This document shows positions 1 to 5,329 of a DNA stretch of 11,684 nt, in pieces. Origin of the DNA: an uncultured Roseiflexaceae bacterium (GTDB lineage: Bacteria > Chloroflexota > Chloroflexia > Chloroflexales > Roseiflexaceae); NCBI GenBank assembly GCA_903868295.1, contig CAIPUQ010000038.1:1-11684 (forward strand), written 5' to 3'. The stretch's first letter is position 1, and every line of letters begins with the position of its first letter. The notes beneath the pieces were generated by a model. It did not search any database, had not been told where the DNA came from, and saw nothing but the letters and a program-made list of their open reading frames with translations. Both the position numbers and the translations under genes were made by a program.

Positions 1-44
1 CTGCTTGATGCGAAATAGAGATTGCTCCGGAGTTCAGATTGCAT
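1..44 (-). CDS. 5' end of a leftward gene divergent from tetR (partial, unknown product)
   Basis: On the minus strand an ATG (44-42) is followed by 14 open codons, MQSELRSNLYFASS, to the window edge. The strong Shine-Dalgarno run GGGGGGAG (60-53) lies 8 bases before the ATG. A promoter with -35 TTGAAA and -10 TATAAC sits further upstream. The fragment is too short to assign a family. Its position opposite a TetR-type repressor, with operators in the shared gap, makes it the likely regulated target; such partners are often transporters or catabolic enzymes, but nothing in these 14 residues shows which. The start call rests on the ribosome binding site and promoter, not on homology. Confidence 0.6.
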   Translation of the reverse strand, partial: MQSELRSNLYFASS

Positions 45-66
45 AGGAACTACTCCCCCCAAAAAT

Positions 67-84
67 ATGCAACACTTGTTATAC
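67..84. promoter_or_regulatory. Operator-like repeat O1
   Basis: This site is an imperfect copy of the neighbouring palindrome, matching 15 of 18 positions of 81-98 as a direct repeat. It keeps the core AACACTTGTT. It overlaps the -10 of the leftward promoter and overlaps O2 by four bases. It is probably a weaker binding site for the adjacent TetR-family protein; this is inferred. Confidence 0.45.
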
Positions 85-105
85 AACACTTGTTGTATAT
101 TTCAA
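78..105 (-). promoter_or_regulatory. Promoter of the leftward gene
   Basis: Read on the minus strand, -35 TTGAAA (105-100), a 16-base spacer and -10 TATAAC (83-78) match the sigma70 consensus at 5 of 6 positions in each hexamer. The predicted transcript starts near 71, leaving about 27 bases before the ATG at 44. The palindrome 81-98 fills nearly all of the spacer and another repeat (67-84) covers the -10, so a bound repressor would block polymerase. Confidence 0.65.
81..98. promoter_or_regulatory. Operator palindrome O2
   Basis: This is a perfect 18-base dyad, with arms ATACAACA and TGTTGTAT around a 2-base centre. The size and symmetry are typical of TetR-family dimer sites. It lies inside the spacer of the leftward promoter. 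Assignment to the neighbouring TetR protein follows from proximity. Confidence 0.7.
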
Positions 106-128
106 TCGTACAACAGATGTTGTATACT
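100..128 (+). promoter_or_regulatory. Promoter of the tetR-family gene
   Basis: A good -10 hexamer, TATACT (123-128), lies 17 bases after a poor -35, TTTCAA (100-105). That -35 is the same six base pairs used by the leftward promoter on the other strand. Transcription would start near 135. This rules out the upstream in-frame TTG at 128 as a start and supports the ATG at 158. Confidence 0.5.
109..124. promoter_or_regulatory. Operator palindrome O3
   Basis: This site has perfect arms TACAACA and TGTTGTA around a 2-base centre. It has the same half-site as O2 but a different centre (GA instead of CT). It lies in the spacer between the putative -35 and -10 of the rightward promoter, which would allow autorepression of the TetR gene. 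Confidence 0.7.
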
Positions 129-157
129 TGTCAATCGACGATAGAGGAGCATGCACA

Positions 158-700
158 ATGGGGATGCCAGAGCACGTAATCGAAGCGACGTTACGCATCA
201 TCGAAACAGGCGGAATCAAAGACGTAACGGTGCGCAGAGTCGCTGAAGAAATAGGCCGATCAACCACGGTCATTACACACTACTTTCCTACCCGGGAGCA
301 CCTGCTCGAAGCAGCGCTCACGACGTCTTTTGCACAAAGCAAAGCACAGGCGATGCTGTACATACAAGACAGTCACGATGAGCTCTGGGCCTTTATGGAA
401 TGGTCAGTGAGTGCGCACCATCGGCGAGTGTGGCTCCAACTCGTGGCTGCATATCTTGCAGGTCTCGATCCACACGTCGCGACGCAGGTCGACGAGTTTG
501 TTGACTGGTGGGAAGAACAACTCCTGAAACTCCTGGACGGCAGGGTCGTACCAGGAAGGACGCTTCAAGAGCTATGCGACATTATTGGTGTGGTTGTAGA
601 GGGTATCCTTCTGTCTTCCGATCGGAAAATGACCAGTGGCCTGACCGCTGAACAGCTCCTCAGGGCGACAATTTCTCCACTCTTGCGGAGCACTCGTTGA
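158..700 (+). CDS. TetR/AcrR-family transcriptional repressor
   Basis: This 180-residue protein has the TetR layout. The N-terminal helix-turn-helix (about residues 22-50) runs through VTVRRVAEEIGRSTTVITHY and continues FPTREHLLEAAL, the usual TetR turn and fourth-helix signature. An all-helical ligand and dimer domain follows. The C-terminal half looks most like the BetI-type branch, but the ligand cannot be read from it. I start it at ATG 158 because GGAG (146-149) sits 8 bases upstream and the promoter -10 overlaps the alternative TTG at 128. Three palindromes directly upstream, lying in its own promoter and in the divergent one, indicate autorepression plus control of the leftward gene. 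No terminator is visible before deformylase, 95 bases downstream. Confidence 0.9.
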   Translation: MGMPEHVIEATLRIIETGGIKDVTVRRVAEEIGRSTTVITHYFPTREHLLEAALTTSFAQSKAQAMLYIQDSHDELWAFMEWSVSAHHRRVWLQLVAAYLAGLDPHVATQVDEFVDWWEEQLLKLLDGRVVPGRTLQELCDIIGVVVEGILLSSDRKMTSGLTAEQLLRATISPLLRSTR

Positions 701-752
701 GGCGTGTACAAACGCATGACGTGCCGTGAAAGTCACCTGTTTGAAGCCAAAG

Positions 753-761
753 TGGTATGAT
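753..761 (+). promoter_or_regulatory. Extended -10 promoter of the deformylase gene
   Basis: TGGTATGAT is a TGn-extended -10 element with no convincing -35. Transcription would start near 768, about 28 bases before the ATG. An 8-base inverted repeat (733-740 and 776-783) brackets it. Confidence 0.5.
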
Positions 762-795
762 AGAGACGATGAAATACAGGTGAAGGACTTCTGTG

Positions 796-1332
796 ATGAC
801 GGTACGGCGAATCTTGTCCATCGAAAACTCCGACGATCTCTCAATCTTACGTCAAGTATGTACCCCGGTGACCCTCACCAAGGGACACCTCACGACGCTT
901 GTCGATGATATGTTCGAGACCATGGATGCCGTCGAAGGAGTCGGGCTGGCCGCCCCCCAAGTCGGCGTGACGCAACGACTGGTCGTCATCCGCATCCCAT
1001 CCCGCTCCGAAAAACGAAAAGACGGCAGTTATGTCGAGCTGGAGCCTGAACAAACCTATGCGATGATTGACCCAGTGATAACCCAAACGAGTGAATCCAC
1101 GATAAATGCCACCGAAGGGTGTTTGAGCCTGCCGGGACGGTATGCGCATGTCAAACGATTATCGTGGGTGACCTGTGAATATCGGGATTTGAAGGGCCGC
1201 AATTTGCGCATTCGGCGGGCCACTGGGTTGCTCGCACGGGCCATTCAACACGAAGTGGACCACCTCAATGGGGTGTTGTTCATCGACCATGTCACCGACC
1301 CTTCGACCATCGAAGACATCCGTACTTCGTAG
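796..1332 (+). CDS. def: Peptide deformylase
   Basis: This metalloenzyme removes the formyl group from the N-terminal methionine of nascent proteins in the cytosol. All three family motifs are intact in the 178 residues: motif I GVGLAAPQ (48-55), motif II EGCLS (107-111) with metal ligand Cys109, and motif III QHEVDH (151-156) with ligands His152 and His156 and catalytic Glu153. A charged loop (about residues 69-84) separates motifs I and II. I prefer ATG 796 to the GTG at 793 because AGGA (784-787) is 8 bases before it. No fmt (methionyl-tRNA formyltransferase) or other translation gene lies beside it in this window. The oxidoreductase begins 37 bases downstream and is probably co-transcribed. 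The genome may carry another copy. Confidence 0.95.
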   Translation: MTVRRILSIENSDDLSILRQVCTPVTLTKGHLTTLVDDMFETMDAVEGVGLAAPQVGVTQRLVVIRIPSRSEKRKDGSYVELEPEQTYAMIDPVITQTSESTINATEGCLSLPGRYAHVKRLSWVTCEYRDLKGRNLRIRRATGLLARAIQHEVDHLNGVLFIDHVTDPSTIEDIRTS

Positions 1333-1369
1333 CAACATACTGCTTCTCGGCCAACAAAAGGATTCTCCC

Positions 1370-2434
1370 ATGAGTAACACCCCACTCCGTGTCGGTATTA
1401 TCGGTGCCGGCATCGGCAAATCGCACGCCGAAGGCTATGCAAAGCAATCTCGTGTCCAGATTGCAGCGATAGCCGGTCTCGATACGCGCGTGCAAACCCT
1501 GGCTGCCACGTACGGCGCACGGACGTACGGCGAATACGCTGAACTGCTCGCGCAACCTGATATTGATGCAGTGAGTATCTGCGTACCCAATGGGCTCCAC
1601 CACGAAGTCACCGTCGCAGCCCTCAAAGCCGGCAAACACGTATTGGTCGAAAAGCCGCTGGCTCGGACGCCGGTCGAAGGTGAAGAAATGCTGGCGGCTG
1701 CCAAATCTGCTGGCAAAATCCTGATGATTAGCTTTAATCATCGGCAGCGTAGCGATGTCCAGTACATCAAACAACAAATCGACAGCGGTCGCCTTGGTCG
1801 CATCTACTATGCCAAAGCATATTGGATGCGCCGAGCTGGAATCCCTGGGATCAACAGCTGGTTCGTCAACAAGGGGATGGCGGGTGGTGGACCGCTAATC
1901 GACTTGGGTGTGCATATGCTCGATATCACGATGTTCTTGATGGGCGAACCAACGCCCGTATCGGTCAATGCAGCCACCTATGCCGAGTTTGGTCCGCGCG
2001 GTCAAAAAGGCATGAATAGTGTCCGTACAGGTGCAAGCGCTTCATACGAGGTCGAAGACTTAGCCACGGCGATGATTCGCCTTCAGGGCGGCGCGACGGT
2101 CCAACTCGAGACCAGCTGGGCAACACACGGTCCCAACGGCGATGATTTTGGGCTGGTGCTCTACGGCACGGAGGGCGGTGCAGAACTCAAAGTCGTCAAC
2201 TACCGCAATGTGGACACGGTGCGGATTTTCTATGACGAAAAAGATGGTACGCCCGTCGATTTGCACCCCAAAATCCCCGATGGCGGCGGTCATGGACAGG
2301 TAATTGATAACTTCGTGCGTGCGGTCCTCGACGGCGCACCTGCGGTACCCTCAGCAGAAGACGGTTTGCGCCGTACCCAAGTCATCGATGCCTGCTATCG
2401 CTCGAGCGCAGAAGGCCGCGAAATTCGTCTCTAA
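1370..2434 (+). CDS. Gfo/Idh/MocA-family oxidoreductase
   Basis: This is an NAD(P)-dependent dehydrogenase of 354 residues, the usual length for the glucose-fructose oxidoreductase / inositol dehydrogenase family. The N-terminal Rossmann fold carries GIIGAGIG (9-16). The conserved EKP (94-96) follows VLVEKPLA. The C-terminal domain has GGGPLIDLGVHMLD (172-185), where His182 is the family's usual active-site histidine. The open frame extends upstream into the end of deformylase, but ATG 1370 has AAGGA about 8 bases before it and begins exactly at the fold. The substrate, probably a sugar, inositol or derivative, cannot be read from the sequence, and no sugar transporter or kinase is adjacent. 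A strong hairpin terminator follows within 25 bases. Confidence 0.92.
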   Translation: MSNTPLRVGIIGAGIGKSHAEGYAKQSRVQIAAIAGLDTRVQTLAATYGARTYGEYAELLAQPDIDAVSICVPNGLHHEVTVAALKAGKHVLVEKPLARTPVEGEEMLAAAKSAGKILMISFNHRQRSDVQYIKQQIDSGRLGRIYYAKAYWMRRAGIPGINSWFVNKGMAGGGPLIDLGVHMLDITMFLMGEPTPVSVNAATYAEFGPRGQKGMNSVRTGASASYEVEDLATAMIRLQGGATVQLETSWATHGPNGDDFGLVLYGTEGGAELKVVNYRNVDTVRIFYDEKDGTPVDLHPKIPDGGGHGQVIDNFVRAVLDGAPAVPSAEDGLRRTQVIDACYRSSAEGREIRL

Positions 2435-2454
2435 TGTTGTCCATCAACACACGT

Positions 2455-2497
2455 ACCCCATGCACGCGGTGAACGCATGCATGGGGTTGTTGTTTGT
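2455..2497 (+). terminator. Intrinsic terminator after the oxidoreductase
   Basis: A perfect 10-base stem, ACCCCATGCA (2455-2464) with TGCATGGGGT (2478-2487), encloses a loop that can add an inner GCG/CGC pairing. A T-rich tail, TTGTTGTTTGT, follows. It lies between convergent genes and may also stop leftward transcription, though the tail on that side is poorer in T. Confidence 0.85.
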
Positions 2498-2506
2498 AGC
2501 ATGGTT

Positions 2507-4216
2507 TTAGGGATCGATTGTCTGTGCAGCAGCCGCCAGGACTTGACCTGCCAAAGTAGCTCCGGCGTTCGATCCTTCGCCGCCGTATTCGAGCATGACC
2601 GCAACGGCGTAGCGCGGATTATCGGCGGGAGCGTACGCGATAAACCACGCGTGCGGGATTCCTGTGGGGTTCTCGGCGGTACCGGATTTGCCTGCAACGC
2701 TGATGCTGTTTTGATTTTGTGCGGCCGTCCCAAACCCATCAGTGACTGCGTAGCGCATGGAATCACGCAGGCGGACCGCATTGAGGCTACTCACCGCACG
2801 CCGGACGGGCCGCGTGATGTGACTGTACAAGGCCGCGTTTTGTTGGTTGACCACTCGCTCGACAATGTATGGTTGCATCAGTACACCGTCGTTTGCCACC
2901 GTTGCAGCGACGAGTGCCATCTGGAGCGGCGTTACCAAGAGTTGGCCTTGGCCAAATCCCGTGTCAGCAATGGCCGCGGGCTTTTCGAGAAAACCCTCAT
3001 CGACAAACAGCAGACTACTGACCGTCTGCAAATCGCTGACCGTTACCGCTGCGCGCTGTTTGTTAGGAGTAACAAACCCGAACCGTTCGGCACTGGCCAC
3101 GAACCGCGACGTCCCGAGACGCAAGGCGTACTGTGCAAATGCGGTGTTACACGAAAACGCGACGACGCTCCGCAAACTGGCCGGATTGCCCGTCTGAGCT
3201 GCGAGATTGGGCACGGCATTCACCACTGGGGGGGCGCCAGGTTCACTTTGAAATGTCTCGGGGCAGGTTATATCGTCTGGTTGCGCGATGCCAGCATGCT
3301 CGAGTGCAGCGGCCGCGGTGACGATTTTGAAGGTTGAGCCGGGTGGATAGCGCCCTTGCAACGCGCGGTTGAGGAGTGGTTGGTTTGCGTCGCTTTGCAA
3401 GAGGCGTTGCCACGCAGCGTCGAGCCGGGTCTGATCCGCTGAGCGATCCGCGTTGATGTCGGGGGTCAATGTGCGTGGGTCAAAACTCGGCGTACTCGCC
3501 ATTGCAAGCACTGCTCCGGTGCGCGGATTGAGCACCACTACAGATCCCACCCGATTGCCCAAATACTGATAGACGGCCTGCTGCAGGCCGGCATCGATGG
3601 TCAGCACGACATCATCACCACGCACCGCGTCGTCTCGAAACATGCGAAACACTTGACCGAGCGGGTTGCGTGAACCAGACAAATAGTCCGCGTACGTTGC
3701 TTCGATCCCCGACACCCCATAGCGTGGATTCACAAATCCGACGATGGGTGCAAACGCGGCAGGGATCTCGACGGGGTAGGTCCGTGCGGTTCGGCCATCC
3801 GGTGCGACAACACTATCAACGATGATGGTCCCGTCACGATCGCGCATACTGCCACGATGGACACGATTTGCAGCCATCACATGCCGCACATTGCTGGATG
3901 TTTCGCCGGTTTCGGCGTTGACGGCCACCGAATCAGCAAGGTACTGCGACCATACCACTTGTTGCCGGAGCAGTTCGAGCGATAGCATCCCAAAGCCCAA
4001 ACCCATGATCACAGTCATTACCTGGAGTGATCGTTGGACGGCATTCACCTGCAAGCGCAAGGGAATTTCGGCAAACGCCAAATACCCAGCTGGGACACAG
4101 GCGAGCCATACACACCAAAGCCAGACTGATTCTTGCTCGGGTGGGCGTGACATCCCATACCCCACCATACCAACGACAGCAAAGAGGAGTACTCGATGCA
4201 AAACGAATCTTGTCAT
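2507..4216 (-). CDS. Class B penicillin-binding protein (peptidoglycan transpeptidase)
   Basis: This 569-residue protein cross-links peptidoglycan outside the membrane. The transpeptidase triad is complete: SxxK as STFK (294-297, nucleophile Ser294 within YPPGSTFKIV), SxN as SCN (355-357) and KSGT (510-513). The region at about 110-205, with RGSMRDRDGTIIVDS and GVSGIEATYADYL, matches the PBP-dimer domain of class B enzymes. The closest type I recognise is the PbpA/FtsI group. The N-terminus appears to hold three hydrophobic stretches (about 5-22, 31-48 and 63-83), where class B enzymes usually have one anchor. Its ATG overlaps the stop of the preceding gene (ATGA, 4216-4213), which implies translational coupling. 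No rodA/ftsW partner is present in the window. Whether it acts in elongation, division or sporulation is not shown. Confidence 0.93.
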   Translation of the reverse strand: MTRFVLHRVLLFAVVGMVGYGMSRPPEQESVWLWCVWLACVPAGYLAFAEIPLRLQVNAVQRSLQVMTVIMGLGFGMLSLELLRQQVVWSQYLADSVAVNAETGETSSNVRHVMAANRVHRGSMRDRDGTIIVDSVVAPDGRTARTYPVEIPAAFAPIVGFVNPRYGVSGIEATYADYLSGSRNPLGQVFRMFRDDAVRGDDVVLTIDAGLQQAVYQYLGNRVGSVVVLNPRTGAVLAMASTPSFDPRTLTPDINADRSADQTRLDAAWQRLLQSDANQPLLNRALQGRYPPGSTFKIVTAAAALEHAGIAQPDDITCPETFQSEPGAPPVVNAVPNLAAQTGNPASLRSVVAFSCNTAFAQYALRLGTSRFVASAERFGFVTPNKQRAAVTVSDLQTVSSLLFVDEGFLEKPAAIADTGFGQGQLLVTPLQMALVAATVANDGVLMQPYIVERVVNQQNAALYSHITRPVRRAVSSLNAVRLRDSMRYAVTDGFGTAAQNQNSISVAGKSGTAENPTGIPHAWFIAYAPADNPRYAVAVMLEYGGEGSNAGATLAGQVLAAAAQTIDP

Positions 4217-5310
4217 ACGATCACTTCCTCAGTCGAAAGCGGGTATGTTGCTCTGACAGCGACACCGCCCGCAGACGTCGCGAAGACATCGAGTCTGCCA
4301 CCGACCTCGGCCACGCGATAGATGAGCATTTGGAGCGAATGTAGTCCCGCCCGGCGTATGCCTGTGTCGGGCAGACCTGCTCCGTCATCTTGGATAACCA
4401 CGGTCACGGTCCGTGCATCGAACCGTACCAACACCGATGCGCTCCGTGCTCGTGCATGCTGTTCGACATTGATGAGTGATTCGATAATTATGCGTCGAAT
4501 CGTGTCGGCATGGATGTACTGAATCGGCTTCGGACGGCCGAGAACCACACAGCGCACGGGAATACTGGATGTCTGTTCAAACACCGCAGTCAAGGTACGA
4601 ATATGTTCCAGCAAAGGAAGGTCGTCCTGGGTAGGTGCATACAATGCGACACGCAAAGCCTCGGTATGAGAGGTAGGGACCGTCGGTGTACGATTGCGAT
4701 CAGTACACATCGCGACAAACGCACGAGGGATCTGTGGAGCAGCCCGCCGCACGACACGACCAACCCAATCAGGGAGACGTGCGATAGGTGACAGGATTCG
4801 TTGCACGGGAACTGAAGAAGTCGATGTCGCACCGGCCCCTAGTCCTACAAAAACCACACCGAAGACCAACGGAAGCGTTAGTACGGCAGCTTTCTGTCCC
4901 CAGGGCACAGCGGTATCTATTTGCCAACTCCCATGGAGTAGAAACATCATCGCGGTGAACACTCCTGCAAGCAGACCGGCCGACACCGCACCGCGCATAC
5001 CGTATAGCATCGCCGGGAGCATGATTACTGCAGCCAGCATGGGCACGAATGGACTCGTCCACCCTCCAGTCAGGACAACCATTCCCGCGATAGAGACGAT
5101 GTCAACGCCGATAAGGAGTGGGTGGCGGAGCACCACACGGGTAATTGGTTGGATTGCCAAGCTTACCACGACGGTCAATGACGCAGCAACTAGCCATACC
5201 CACCAAAATGCGACCGGGCGCTGTTGCGTATACAGCAACAGCGCCGCGGTGAAAATGCCCGCCCATCGGGCTATGATAATCCGTGTGTGACGCGACGGGG
5301 CGGTATTCAT
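4213..5310 (-). CDS. Membrane sensor-kinase-like protein with HATPase domain, no clear phosphoacceptor histidine
   Basis: This 365-residue protein has roughly six hydrophobic segments (about 11-27, 33-50, 62-79, 85-102, 104-117, 139-157), then a cytoplasmic C-terminal ATPase domain like that of NarL-type histidine kinases. The N box is ESLINVEQHA (267-276, Glu267 and Asn271), G1 is DDGAGL (298-303), a G2-like GLHSL begins at 312, and GGVAVRATYPL (338-348) ends the domain. Residues 215-245 resemble the segment that joins the dimerisation helices to the ATPase domain. The expected helix with a RELHD-type box is not visible; the only nearby histidine is His205, in a context unlike it. No response regulator is adjacent. 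ATG 5310 has GAGGA 8 bases upstream. The gene sits 19 bases after the lipoprotein gene and overlaps the PBP gene by 4 bases. Confidence 0.8.
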   Translation of the reverse strand: MNTAPSRHTRIIIARWAGIFTAALLLYTQQRPVAFWWVWLVAASLTVVVSLAIQPITRVVLRHPLLIGVDIVSIAGMVVLTGGWTSPFVPMLAAVIMLPAMLYGMRGAVSAGLLAGVFTAMMFLLHGSWQIDTAVPWGQKAAVLTLPLVFGVVFVGLGAGATSTSSVPVQRILSPIARLPDWVGRVVRRAAPQIPRAFVAMCTDRNRTPTVPTSHTEALRVALYAPTQDDLPLLEHIRTLTAVFEQTSSIPVRCVVLGRPKPIQYIHADTIRRIIIESLINVEQHARARSASVLVRFDARTVTVVIQDDGAGLPDTGIRRAGLHSLQMLIYRVAEVGGRLDVFATSAGGVAVRATYPLSTEEVIV

Positions 5311-5329
5311 ATGCCAAATCCTCGGAATG

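Noticed and set aside
128..157. TTG at 128 as the start of the TetR protein
   Set aside because: The TTG overlaps the promoter -10 and would lie upstream of the predicted transcript start. ATG 158 has a GGAG site 8 bases before it.
2477..3337. 286-codon rightward open frame
   Set aside because: It starts inside the terminator hairpin and runs antisense to the PBP transpeptidase domain, whose catalytic motifs are intact on the other strand.
4694..5290. 198-codon rightward open frame
   Set aside because: It is antisense to the membrane part of the sensor-like protein. Its Thr/Pro-rich product reflects the complement of hydrophobic codons.
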